A stretch of DNA of 64,000 nucleotides from CAWJJM01 sp963843275 (GTDB lineage Bacteria > Acidobacteriota > Thermoanaerobaculia > Multivoradales > JBCCEF01): positions 1 through 64,000 of the forward strand of contig CAWJJM010000012.1 of assembly GCA_963843275.1 (NCBI GenBank). The letters run 5' to 3'. Both the position numbers and the translations under genes were made by a program. A model generated the notes under the pieces. The model had not been told where the DNA came from, ran no database searches, and worked only from the letters and a program-made list of their open reading frames with translations. Positions 42,781 to 50,871 of this stretch are shown here, piece by piece (position 1 is the first letter of the stretch; every line of letters begins with the position of its first letter).

Positions 42781-44235
42781 TTGCGACCCTCCGCGCGCTG
42801 CCTCCGCCCGCTGGTCCTCCTGCTGCTGCTGGCCCTGGTGCCCGCCGCGGAGCCGGCGCCGCGGCGGGCTGCGGGCCTCGGCGGCGCCCTCGCCCGCGCC
42901 ACCCGGGCGGCGCGGGTCGGCGCGCTGGGTGTCCACGTGCGCGCCGTCGACGACGCGAGCACCGTCTTCGCCCACCACGCCGGCGACCTCTTCGCGCTGG
43001 CCTCGAACACCAAGCTCCTCACCACCGGCACGGCGCTGGGGGTGCTCGGTCCCGGCTACTTCTTCACCACCGAGCTGCGCCGCCGCGGCACGGTCTCGGG
43101 CGGGACGCTGCACGGCGACCTGGCGGTGATCGGCGGCGCCGACCCGATGTTCTCGTGGCGCCTGACGCCCGGCGGCGACGCCTACGCCGTCTTCCGCGAC
43201 TGGGCGCGTCGGCTGGCCGCCGCCGGTATCCGGCGGGTCGAGGGCGACCTCTTCCTCGACCACGGGCTGTTCGCCGGCCCGACCCACAACCCGCGGTGGA
43301 ATCCGGACAAGTACATGGAGTGGTACCAGCCGCCGGTCGCCGCCTTCGCCTTCGACGAGAACACGGTCAAGGTGCGCGCCGTGCCGGCGCCGCGGCCGGG
43401 GCGGCCGGCGACGGTCGAGACCGTGCCGCCGCTGGCGATGTTCCAGCTCCACGGCGAGGTGCGCACGCTGCCGGGCTGGCGGGGCAACCGGCTGGTGGTG
43501 TCGCGGCGGCCGGGCTCCGACGAGCTGGAGGTCTCGGGCGGCGTCTACGTGCACGCCGACGAGCTCGCCAAGCCGCTGGCCGTGGCCGACCCGGTGACCT
43601 ACTTCGGATCGGCCCTGCTCGCCGCCTTCCGCGAGGAGGGGGTGGTGGTGAGCGGTCGCCCGCGCCCAGTCCCGGAGCTGCCGGGCCTGTCGTGGCGGAC
43701 CGTGGCGGTGCACCGCACCGCGCTGCTCGACGTCCTGGGCGTCACCAACCACGAGAGCCAGAACCTCTTCGCCGAGATGCTGGTCAAGCTGATCGGCGCC
43801 ACCCGCTGCGGGGAGGGCTCCTGGGAGCGGGGGGTGGCGGCGGTGCGCGAGGTCGTCGCCGAGCACGGCGTCGACCCGGCGGCGCTGGTGCTGCACGACG
43901 GCTCCGGCCTGTCGCGCGACAACCGCATGGAGCCGGCGGCGATGACCCGCTGGCTGACGGCGCTCCACCACGAGCCGTGGGGCCCCTGGTTCGTGGCCAC
44001 CCTGCCGACCGGCGGCGAGGAGGGCTCCACCCTGGAGAAGCGCCTCGACGAGGGGCCCTACCCGGGGAGCTTCCACGCCAAGACCGGCACCCTGGTGGGC
44101 ATCTCCACGCTCTCCGGCTACGCCCGCGGCCGCTCCGGCCGCCTCTACGCCTTCTCGGTGCTGGTGCGCGGCGGCATCGGGGGCGGGCACAAGATCCAGG
44201 AGGCGGTGGTGCGGGCCCTGATCGATCACGGCTGA
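42781..44235 (+). CDS. dacB: D-alanyl-D-alanine carboxypeptidase/endopeptidase (PBP4, DacB type)
   Basis: A peptidoglycan-remodelling serine peptidase of family S13. After a signal peptide (residues 1-24, LRPLVLLLLLALVPA), the SxxK motif is ASNTKLLTTGTAL (about residue 75), SxN is in NHESQNLFAEML, and KTG is in FHAKTGTLVGIS. Length is 484 residues, normal for PBP4. The start is a TTG at 42781 directly after a GAGGGGGG run; no ATG is available before the signal peptide. TGATAC lies about 15 nt upstream. A repeat cluster begins right after its stop. Confidence 0.9.
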   Translation: MRPSARCLRPLVLLLLLALVPAAEPAPRRAAGLGGALARATRAARVGALGVHVRAVDDASTVFAHHAGDLFALASNTKLLTTGTALGVLGPGYFFTTELRRRGTVSGGTLHGDLAVIGGADPMFSWRLTPGGDAYAVFRDWARRLAAAGIRRVEGDLFLDHGLFAGPTHNPRWNPDKYMEWYQPPVAAFAFDENTVKVRAVPAPRPGRPATVETVPPLAMFQLHGEVRTLPGWRGNRLVVSRRPGSDELEVSGGVYVHADELAKPLAVADPVTYFGSALLAAFREEGVVVSGRPRPVPELPGLSWRTVAVHRTALLDVLGVTNHESQNLFAEMLVKLIGATRCGEGSWERGVAAVREVVAEHGVDPAALVLHDGSGLSRDNRMEPAAMTRWLTALHHEPWGPWFVATLPTGGEEGSTLEKRLDEGPYPGSFHAKTGTLVGISTLSGYARGRSGRLYAFSVLVRGGIGGGHKIQEAVVRALIDHG

Positions 44236-44650
44236 CTCGCGGCGGATGCGGCACCTCGCGGCGGATGCGGGGGCGTCTGCGGCGTCGCTGCTCGGTCGGG
44301 GGGCCTGCGGCGACCTGGTGGTCGCCTCAGCCCCCCTCCCTCACGCTCCTTGCAGCCACCCCCGCCTCCACCGCGAGGTGGCCTCCGGTCACCGGGCGGG
44401 GCGTCGCTGCGCTCGCCCCGGAGGCCTCGCGCGGGCTGCGCCCGCTCTCGGACCGACGGCCTGCAGCGTGCCTGGTGGTCGCCTCAGCCTCCCTCGCTCG
44501 CGCTCCTTGCAGCCACCCCCGCCTCCGCCGCGAGCGTGCCTTCGGTCACCGGGGGGGCGTCGCTGCGCTTGCCCCCGGCGGCCTCGCGCGGGCTGCGCCC
44601 GCTCTCGGGCCGACGGCCTGCGGCGACCTGCTCTCGAGGTCGCGGTGGCA
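44236..44650 (+). repeat. Copy 2 of the post-stop repeat, expanded into a ~156-bp tandem array
   Basis: Immediately after the dacB stop comes the same element as at 16110-16224 and 53954-54043. GCGGCGTCGCTGCTCG is followed by a hairpin with arms GGCGACC and GGTCGCC around TGGT (about 44308-44325), then the CT-rich tail ending CTCCTTGCAGCC. The segment from 44304 is then repeated with a period of 156-157 bp (44304-44459, 44460-44616, partial 44617-44650). In the second unit the hairpin is damaged (GCAGCGTGCC). The whole 491-bp gap to the next gene is filled by this array and a TAGTGT block near 44660. Confidence 0.82.
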
Positions 44651-44726
44651 GGGCTGTGCTAGTGTCTCGGACCCGATCGCGCCGGCCTGGGCCGGCGTCC
44701 TGCTCGTCGACCCCTCCGGAGACCGC

Positions 44727-45965
44727 GTGACCCCTGTCGAGACCGACCGTCCGGTCAACTATCGCGACCTGATGAAGAAGGTCGAGCAGGTGGTGGGTGC
44801 GATCGAGCGGGCCGACGACATCGGCGACACCATCCGGACGGTGATGGAGAGCCTGATCACCCAGTTCCGGGGCGAGCTGGGGATCCTCGGCGGGCGGCTG
44901 TACAAGCGGCAGGGCGGGAGCTACCACCTGGAGGGGATCTTCGGCGCCGCCAAGCCGGCGGCGCCGGGGCTGCGGGTGGCGCGCTCGTACCCGCCGATCC
45001 AGGAGCTGCTCGAGCAGGGCTCGCTCTACCGGGCGCCCGGCGATCCCGGGGTGGACCCGGAGTTCGAGGAGCAGGTGGGGGCGCGCGAGTTCGCCGCCAT
45101 CGAGGTGGGCGACGAGGAGTTCATCCTCGCCTTCGACGTCGCCGCCGACGCCAACCGCGACGACGTCCTGTTCTCCCTCGGCATCCTGCGCCACTCCATC
45201 AACCAGAAGATCCGCCAGGAGCGGATGGCCGGGATCTTCAACGAGGCGCGCAAGATCCAGGCGTCGATCCTGCCGCGGCGCGAGCCCGAGTACGGCGACT
45301 TCGAGATCGCCGGCCACAGCCGCCCGATGGAGTCGGTCGGCGGCGACTTCTACGACTTCATCCCCCTGACCCCGAAGATCCTCGGCCTGGCGATCGCCGA
45401 CGTCTCCGGCCACGGGCTGCCGGCGGCCCTGCAGGTGCGCGACATCTACATGGGGCTGCGCATGGGGATGGCCCGCGACTTCAAGATCGTCCGCACCGTC
45501 GAGCGGCTCAACGCCATCATCCACCGCTCCACCCTGACCAGCCGCTTCGTCTCGATGTTCTACGGCGAGCTCGAGCTGTCGGGGCTGTTCATCTACGTCA
45601 ACGCCGGCCATCCGCCGCCGTTCCTGCTCGCCGCCGACGGGACGGTGCGCCCCCTCGAGGAGGGCGGGCCGGTGCTCGGCCCGTTGTCGGAGTCGAGCTA
45701 CGAGCGCGGCGTGGTGTCGGTGGAGCCCGGCGATCTGGTGGTCTTCTACACCGACGGCATCACCGAGGCGCGGGGCCGCGAGCGTCCCGCCGACGCGGTC
45801 GACGAGTTCGGTCTCGACCGCCTGGTGGCGGTGTGCCGCGAGCACCGCGACCGGCCGGCGCGCGAGATCGTCGAGCGGGTCTTCGCCGACCTCGACCGCT
45901 TCACCGGCGGCCGGCCCGCCGGCGACGACCGCACGGTGATGGTCCTGCGGCGCCCCGCCGCCTGA
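44727..45965 (+). CDS. RsbU/SpoIIE-type PP2C serine phosphatase with N-terminal sensor-like domain
   Basis: A 412-residue protein phosphatase of partner-switching systems. Residues about 10-165 look like a GAF-type sensor (DDIGDTIRTVMESLITQF, ILGGRLYKRQGGSYHLEGIF). The coiled linker INQKIRQERMAGIFNEARKIQASILPR leads to the PP2C core with metal-binding acidic residues in ESVGGDFYDF, IADVSGHGLPAAL and VVFYTDGITEAR, and GDDRTVMVL at the end. It starts at GTG 44727 behind GGAG. The likely targets are SpoIIAA-like anti-sigma antagonists, one of which is encoded at 61202-61537. Confidence 0.9.
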   Translation: MTPVETDRPVNYRDLMKKVEQVVGAIERADDIGDTIRTVMESLITQFRGELGILGGRLYKRQGGSYHLEGIFGAAKPAAPGLRVARSYPPIQELLEQGSLYRAPGDPGVDPEFEEQVGAREFAAIEVGDEEFILAFDVAADANRDDVLFSLGILRHSINQKIRQERMAGIFNEARKIQASILPRREPEYGDFEIAGHSRPMESVGGDFYDFIPLTPKILGLAIADVSGHGLPAALQVRDIYMGLRMGMARDFKIVRTVERLNAIIHRSTLTSRFVSMFYGELELSGLFIYVNAGHPPPFLLAADGTVRPLEEGGPVLGPLSESSYERGVVSVEPGDLVVFYTDGITEARGRERPADAVDEFGLDRLVAVCREHRDRPAREIVERVFADLDRFTGGRPAGDDRTVMVLRRPAA

Positions 45966-46014
45966 CGCCGCCGCCGCTCACCGCGCGTCCGGCAACCCGG
46001 CGACGCCGGGCCGC

Positions 46015-46038
46015 GGTGGGGGCTGGTGCCCCGCCACC
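46015..46038. terminator. Hairpin between convergent phosphatase and acyltransferase genes
   Basis: GGTGGGGGC and GCCCCGCCACC pair (one small bulge) around a TGGT loop in the 124-bp gap between two convergent genes. No T run follows. Confidence 0.45.
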
Positions 46039-46089
46039 CGGAGACCCCTCGCGGGCCCGCGACCGGGCCGAGCGGCAGGGTGAGGGAGG

Positions 46090-46821
46090 TCATCCGCGGG
46101 CGCTGGGGGGGATCTCGCGGACCTCGAGGTCCTGGGCCAGCCGGATGCGCCGGTGCGCCGGGTAGACGCCGCCGCGCAACATGACCCCCGGGTAGAGCTC
46201 GGTGCCGCGCCCCACCACGCAGCCCGGGTGGAGCACCGCGTTGCAGCCGGTCAGCACGCGGTCGCCGAGGACGGCGCCGAGCTTGCGCCGGCCGGTGGCG
46301 ACGCGGCCGCCGTCGGGCAGGCGCACGGCGATCTCGGCGCCGTCGTGGCGGAAGTTCGACAGGATGGTTCCGGCCCCCAGGTTGACGCCGGCGCCGAGGA
46401 TCGAGTCGCCGACGTAGTTCAGGTGCGGGGCGTGGGCGCCCGGCAGGAGGATCGAGCGCTTCACCTCCGTCGAGGCGCCGACCACGCAGCCGTCGCCGAT
46501 CCAGCAGCCGCCGCGCACGTAGGCGCCGGGGCGGATCTCGACGTCGCGGCCGATCCACACCGGCCCTTCGATCACCGCCCCCGGCAGGAGGCGCGTGCCG
46601 CGCCCGATGGCGACCTTGTCGCCGGCGACGTGGACGTCGGGCGACAGCCGGATCTCGATCGCGTCGGCGCTCACGGCGGCGAGCACCGCGTCGAGCGGCG
46701 CGCCGAGCAGCGCCCATGGCGCCGCCGGGTCGAAGGCCCCGCGGAAGGCGGCGGGCAGCTCGGCGAAGAGCTCCGGCAGCACGGCGACGGCGGGGGGCGA
46801 CGGCGGGTCGGTGGACGGCAT
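46090..46821 (-). CDS. Left-handed beta-helix acyltransferase, GlmU C-terminal-like, stand-alone
   Basis: A 243-residue protein built mainly of hexapeptide repeats (ISPD, IGRGTRLLPGAVIEG, IGRDVEIRPGAYVRG). It contains HLNYVGDSILGAGVNLGAGT and a following NFRHDG, the hallmark of the GlmU acetyltransferase active site. The pyrophosphorylase domain of GlmU is absent. An N-terminal helical segment (residues 10-60) replaces it. Similar stand-alone proteins are annotated as putative sugar-nucleotide or nucleotidyltransferase-associated acyltransferases. Start at ATG 46821 behind AGGAG; the longer in-frame start at 46848 is less likely. Confidence 0.78.
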   Translation of the reverse strand: MPSTDPPSPPAVAVLPELFAELPAAFRGAFDPAAPWALLGAPLDAVLAAVSADAIEIRLSPDVHVAGDKVAIGRGTRLLPGAVIEGPVWIGRDVEIRPGAYVRGGCWIGDGCVVGASTEVKRSILLPGAHAPHLNYVGDSILGAGVNLGAGTILSNFRHDGAEIAVRLPDGGRVATGRRKLGAVLGDRVLTGCNAVLHPGCVVGRGTELYPGVMLRGGVYPAHRRIRLAQDLEVREIPPSARG

Positions 46822-46865
46822 CGGGCGGGGGTCTCCTGCGCCGGGCAAGATACCATCGCGGGTCG

Positions 46866-47498
46866 ATGTCGCCGCTGCGCCCCCTGCCCGTCGCCTTCTA
46901 CCGCCGCCCGGCCGAGGTGGTGGCCCGCGAGCTGCTCGGCTGCCGGCTGGTGCGCCGGATCGGCGGGGAGCGCCGCGTGCTGCGGCTGGTGGAGACCGAG
47001 GCCTACCTGGGGGCGCCGGACGCCGCCAGCCACGCCGCCGGCGGCCGCCGCACGGCGCGCAACGAGAGCCTCTACCTGGCGGGCGGCTACGCCTACGTCT
47101 ACTTCATCTACGGCATGCACTTCTGCCTCAACGCCGTCACCGGCGGCCGCGACGTGGGCAGCGCGGTGCTGTTGCGCGCCGGCGAGCCGGTGGCGGGGGA
47201 GGCGGCGATGCGCCGCGACCGGGGCCTCGGCGGCGACGCCGGCTCGGCGCGCCGGGTGCGGCCGGGCGACGTGGCCGGCGGGCCGGCGCGGCTGTGCCAG
47301 GCGCTGGCCGTGGACCGCGCCCTCGACGGCCTGCCCCTGTACCGCGGCGCGCTGGTGATCGCCGCCGGCGAGCCGGTCCCCGACGCCGCCGTGGCGCGCG
47401 GCCCCCGGGTGGGGGTCGACTACGCCGGCGAGGCCGCCCGCTGGCCGCTGCGCTTCGCGGAGCGGGGCAATCCCCACGTCTCGCGGCCGCGGCTGTAG
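46866..47498 (+). CDS. mpg: 3-methyladenine DNA glycosylase (AAG/MPG family)
   Basis: A 210-residue base-excision repair enzyme removing alkylated purines. Motifs are FYRRPAEVVARELLGCRLV at the start, VETEAYLG with the catalytic Glu (about residue 43), HAAGGRRTARN, YVYFIYGMHFCLNAV and VLLRAGEP near 105, and GPARLCQAL. The ATG lies 9 nt after TACCAT, so the message may be leaderless. The methyltransferase gene follows by 12 bp but has its own hexamer. Confidence 0.94.
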   Translation: MSPLRPLPVAFYRRPAEVVARELLGCRLVRRIGGERRVLRLVETEAYLGAPDAASHAAGGRRTARNESLYLAGGYAYVYFIYGMHFCLNAVTGGRDVGSAVLLRAGEPVAGEAAMRRDRGLGGDAGSARRVRPGDVAGGPARLCQALAVDRALDGLPLYRGALVIAAGEPVPDAAVARGPRVGVDYAGEAARWPLRFAERGNPHVSRPRL

Positions 47499-47510
47499 GA
47501 TCGGCTCTCC

Positions 47511-48398
47511 GTGGCACGGCGGGGGACATCGGGGAGGACGGGCCGGATCGGCGACGTCGCCGACACGGCGCACTGGGTCGCGGTGTACCGGGCCATGGAG
47601 AGCGAGCGCCCGGACGCCCATTTCCGCGACCCCTGGGCGCGGCGGCTGGCCGGCGTCGAAGGCGAGGACATCGTCGACTCGCTGCGCGGGGGCCGGGGGA
47701 TGGCCTGGCCGATGATCGTCCGCACCGTGGTCCTCGACGAGGTGATCCTGCGCACCGTCCGCGAGCGGCGCGCCGACCTGGTGCTGAACCTGGCCGCCGG
47801 CCTCGACACCCGGCCCTGGCGGCTGGACCTGCCCGCCGCGCTGCGCTGGATCGACGTCGACCTGCCGTCGGTCCTCGACCACAAGGGCGCGGTGATGGCC
47901 GCGGAGACGCCGCGCTGTCACTACGAGCCCGTCGCCGCCGACCTGAGATCGGCGGCGGAGCGCCACGCGGTGTTGGCGCGGGTGGGGGAAGGGAGCCGCG
48001 GGCTGGTGCTCAGCGAGGGGCTGCTGATCTGGCTCGAGGCCGAGGAGGTCGCCGCGCTGGCCGGGGCCCTGGCCGCCTGCCGGGGTCTGCGCTGGTGGCT
48101 CGCCGACCTCGCCAGCCCCGACCTGCTGAAGATGATGCAGCGCAAGTGGGGGCGCCAGCTGGAACCGGGGGAGGCGCGGTTCCGCTTCGCTCCCGCGGAG
48201 GGGACGGGCTTCTTCGCTCCGCTGGGATGGCGCGAGGCCGAGTGGCACCCCCTCTGGGACGCCGCACGCCGCCTCCGCCGGACCATGCGCGGCGGCTGGT
48301 TGTGGAACCTGCTGGCCCGTCTCTCGACCGAGAAGCGCCGCGAGAAGATGCGCCGCTTCTCCGGGATGATGCTGCTCGAGAGGGCACCGGAGCGGTGA
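47511..48398 (+). CDS. SAM-dependent methyltransferase, leucine carboxyl methyltransferase-like family
   Basis: A 295-residue class I methyltransferase. The family pattern is VADTAHWVAVYRAMESERPDAHF with FRDPWARRLAG, then the SAM-binding LVLNLAAGLDTRPWRL (about residues 89-104), WIDVDLPSVLDHK, and LVLSEGLLIWLEAEEVAAL. Members methylate carboxylate or hydroxyl groups of small molecules, including polyketides. The substrate cannot be told. GTG at 47511 lies 9 nt after TAGGAT. The C-terminal part is basic. Confidence 0.88.
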   Translation: MARRGTSGRTGRIGDVADTAHWVAVYRAMESERPDAHFRDPWARRLAGVEGEDIVDSLRGGRGMAWPMIVRTVVLDEVILRTVRERRADLVLNLAAGLDTRPWRLDLPAALRWIDVDLPSVLDHKGAVMAAETPRCHYEPVAADLRSAAERHAVLARVGEGSRGLVLSEGLLIWLEAEEVAALAGALAACRGLRWWLADLASPDLLKMMQRKWGRQLEPGEARFRFAPAEGTGFFAPLGWREAEWHPLWDAARRLRRTMRGGWLWNLLARLSTEKRREKMRRFSGMMLLERAPER

Positions 48399-48486
48399 CG
48401 CCCGCGGCCGCTGAGCGCGAGGTCCGCGAGCAGGTCCACCGGTCTCCGGCCTCGACGCCCCGGGGCGGGGTCTGCGCCGCCTCCGC

Positions 48487-49824
48487 TCAGCCCTGCCCGA
48501 GGCGGTCCGGGTCGCTCGGCAGGTCCGCGGCCGTGGGGCCGGAGGGCCGCCGCCGCGGCGAGCGCAGGGCATAGAGGAGCAGCCCGACGAGCGTGGCGAT
48601 GGCGAGGTCGCGGATCTGGCCCGCCGTCGCGTGGAGCAGCAGCCAGCCGGACAGGGCGATGCCCGCCGCCGCCACCAGCCAGCCCCCGCGGACGATGAAG
48701 CGGGCCGCCGGCTGGCCCTTCCGCCGGCGCAGCGTGGGCAGCGCCGCCGAGGCCGCGATGGTGATGAGGAGCTGGGCGACGGTGCTCATGGTGGCGGCGT
48801 AGACGAAGGTCCGGGTCAGCGCCATGGCGAGGATCACCGCCGAGGTGAGGACCGTGGCGAGGTGCGGGACCCGGCTCCGCGGGTGGACGAGCGCCAGGCG
48901 CGCCGGCAGATCGCCCTGCTCGGCCATGGCGAACAGCATCCGCGGGGTGGCGAGGACGAGGGTGTGGAGAGCGCCGACCGCCGAGACCACCGCCCCGACC
49001 GCGATCACCCGGCCGCCGGCCGGCCCGAAGATGCCGGCCGCCGCGTCGGCCAGGGGTCGGTTGGAGTCGGCCAGGTCGGGCAGGGTGCCGATGCAGACCA
49101 GCTGGATCGCCAGGTACAGGGCCGTGACGACGCCCAGGGAGACGAGGAGCGCGAAGGGGATGATGCGCCGCGGCTCGCGCATCTCCCCCGTCGGCACGAG
49201 CGCCGAGCCGTAGCCGCTGAAAGCGAACAGCAGCAGGATCGACGCCTGTGCGAAGCCGCCGACGCTCGGCGCCGGGCCGGGCGAGAAGCGGGCCGGGTGG
49301 ACGAACGCCAGGCCGACCACGGCGAGGCCGACGAGCGGCAGCAGCTTGGCGGCGGTGAACAGGTTCGAGGCCGTGGTGGCGGGCCGGATCCCGATCAGGT
49401 TGAGCGCGGTGAGCGTCACGAGCAGGGCCGTCACCACCGCCGCGCGCCCGCCGCCGGCGCCGGCGGCGGGCCAGAGGAAGGCGAGGTAGTCGGGCAGCAG
49501 GGCGCAGACCGCGGCGGCCCCGGCGGCGGTGCTGATCCAGTCGAGCCAGCCGATCTCGAAGCCGACCAGCCGGCCGAAGGCACGGCGCGCGTAGAGGTAG
49601 ATGCCGCCGGTCTCCTCGAACCGGCTCCCCACCTCGGCATAGCAGAGGGCCCGCAGGGCGGACATCAGGGCGCAGGCGAGGATCACCGCGATGCTGTAGA
49701 CGCCGCTCCTCGCGAACGCCCGCGACGGCAGCCCGAAGATCCCCACCCCGATGACGCTGTTGAGGACCAGCGCGATGAGGTCGGAGCGGCGGATGGCGCG
49801 GATCAGCGCCGGGCGGGTGGTCAC
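48487..49824 (-). CDS. APC superfamily amino acid permease
   Basis: A 445-residue, 12-helix amino acid/polyamine/organocation transporter. TM1 has the unwound glycine motif LVLNSVIGVGIFGLPSRAF. It is followed by CYAEVGSRFEETGGIYLYARRAFG (TM2-3) and FAFSGYGSALVPTGEMREPRR (TM6 region). The GTG start overlaps the stop of the ATP-grasp gene (GTGA), so the two are made together, which suggests that the permease moves the substrate or product of that ligase. The last 25 residues are a hydrophilic tail. Confidence 0.88.
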   Translation of the reverse strand: MTTRPALIRAIRRSDLIALVLNSVIGVGIFGLPSRAFARSGVYSIAVILACALMSALRALCYAEVGSRFEETGGIYLYARRAFGRLVGFEIGWLDWISTAAGAAAVCALLPDYLAFLWPAAGAGGGRAAVVTALLVTLTALNLIGIRPATTASNLFTAAKLLPLVGLAVVGLAFVHPARFSPGPAPSVGGFAQASILLLFAFSGYGSALVPTGEMREPRRIIPFALLVSLGVVTALYLAIQLVCIGTLPDLADSNRPLADAAAGIFGPAGGRVIAVGAVVSAVGALHTLVLATPRMLFAMAEQGDLPARLALVHPRSRVPHLATVLTSAVILAMALTRTFVYAATMSTVAQLLITIAASAALPTLRRRKGQPAARFIVRGGWLVAAAGIALSGWLLLHATAGQIRDLAIATLVGLLLYALRSPRRRPSGPTAADLPSDPDRLGQG

Positions 49825-50687
49825 GGCAGGAAGGTCTCGATCCCGGGCGCCAGGCGGCGCAGCCGCCCCTCGGCGTAGTCGTCGAGAGCGGGCGGATGGC
49901 CCGGCGTCTTGTTGACGTCGAGCAGGATCGCCTCGCCGTCGTGCACGACGTAGTCGAACTTCCCGTAGTCGCAGCGCATCGCCCGCCGCCGGGCGAGGAT
50001 GTCCGGATGCAGCTCGACCGGCCCCCGGGAGAGCTTCTCGTCGGTCTTGACGACCGGGCCGGCCGCCGTGATGCGGATCGAGGAGGACTCCTCGCCGAGG
50101 AACTGGTAGAGGCGCAGGCAGTACCGTCCGTTCTCGATCTCGGGCAGGAACTTCTCCACCGCGACCCCGGGGACGAACCACGCCGCCGGCACGTCCGCCA
50201 GCCGCCCGCAGATGCGGTAGTCCGCCGCGCTGCGGAACAGCGGCGGTCGCGGCCGGAAGCCGAGCGCCCGCGAGGCGAAGCGCTCGAGCCGGCGGCGGAC
50301 CCCGAGCTGCGCCGGCGCGAAGGTGGCCTCCGGCCAGCCGGCGAAGTTGAGGTCCGACTTCACGATCACCGGGCCGTCCCAGGCGTCGCCCGGGGCGAGC
50401 AGATGGCGGCTGAAGCTGGACTTGCGGATGTCGGCGATGGCGCCGTTGACGGCCACCGGATAGCGGCTCGCCAGCTCGAGGTACTCCGCCGGCACCACCG
50501 ACAGGTCGACGTGGACGACGGCGAGGTCGGCGGGGACGAAGCGCCGGGCGCCGAAGCAGTAGTCGACCCGGTGCCCGGCCTCGCGCCAGAACCGGGCGAG
50601 ATGGCAGACGGCGTAGTGCGCTTCGACGAACCGCGGCGTCTGACGCTCGTGGAACAGGACGACGATGCGGCGTTGCGGGGCGGGCAC
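49821..50687 (-). CDS. ATP-grasp fold protein of unknown specificity
   Basis: A 288-residue protein with the layout of a small ATP-grasp ligase. The N-terminal Rossmann-like part is IVVLFHERQTPRF. The ATP-binding lysine region is GPVIVKSDLNFAGWPE (about residue 105), and a middle segment is VEKFLPEIENGRYCLRLYQF. The Mg-binding end is DYVVHDGEAILLDVNKTPG (Asp and Asn near residue 262). Such enzymes join a carboxylate to an amine. It starts at a GTG, with a 35-codon open frame ending 5 bp upstream and an amino acid permease overlapping its stop. An amino acid or peptide ligase is plausible. Confidence 0.75.
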   Translation of the reverse strand: MPAPQRRIVVLFHERQTPRFVEAHYAVCHLARFWREAGHRVDYCFGARRFVPADLAVVHVDLSVVPAEYLELASRYPVAVNGAIADIRKSSFSRHLLAPGDAWDGPVIVKSDLNFAGWPEATFAPAQLGVRRRLERFASRALGFRPRPPLFRSAADYRICGRLADVPAAWFVPGVAVEKFLPEIENGRYCLRLYQFLGEESSSIRITAAGPVVKTDEKLSRGPVELHPDILARRRAMRCDYGKFDYVVHDGEAILLDVNKTPGHPPALDDYAEGRLRRLAPGIETFLP

Positions 50688-50692
50688 GCGGG

Positions 50693-50800
50693 TCAGGTTC
50701 CGCGCCCGAGGGACGGGTCGTCGTCGGCCGCGTCGGGGCGCGCGGCGCGGGCGGCGGCGGTCGCGCGGCTCCCGCGCGGCGGTCGGACCACTCGGTGCAT
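50693..50800 (-). CDS. Possible 35-residue leader peptide before the ATP-grasp gene
   Basis: A short open frame begins MHRVVRPPRGSRATAAARAA and has the acidic block DAADDDPS before its stop. It starts 11 nt after TATCAT (50812-50817), the only visible -10 element of this unit, and ends 5 bp before the ATP-grasp GTG. It could be a leader peptide, a small substrate of the ligase, or just chance in GC-rich DNA. Nothing in its sequence identifies a family. Confidence 0.3.
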   Translation of the reverse strand: MHRVVRPPRGSRATAAARAARPDAADDDPSLGRGT

Positions 50801-50871
50801 GGGGTCGGCGGATGATAGCGCAGCGGTCCGCTCGCCCGCGACCGCCGCGCCGGCCCGTGTGGCGGTCGGTC

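Noticed and set aside
44236..44650. CRISPR array
   Set aside because: Units are about 156 bp and nearly identical throughout; there are no short repeats with unique spacers and no cas genes.
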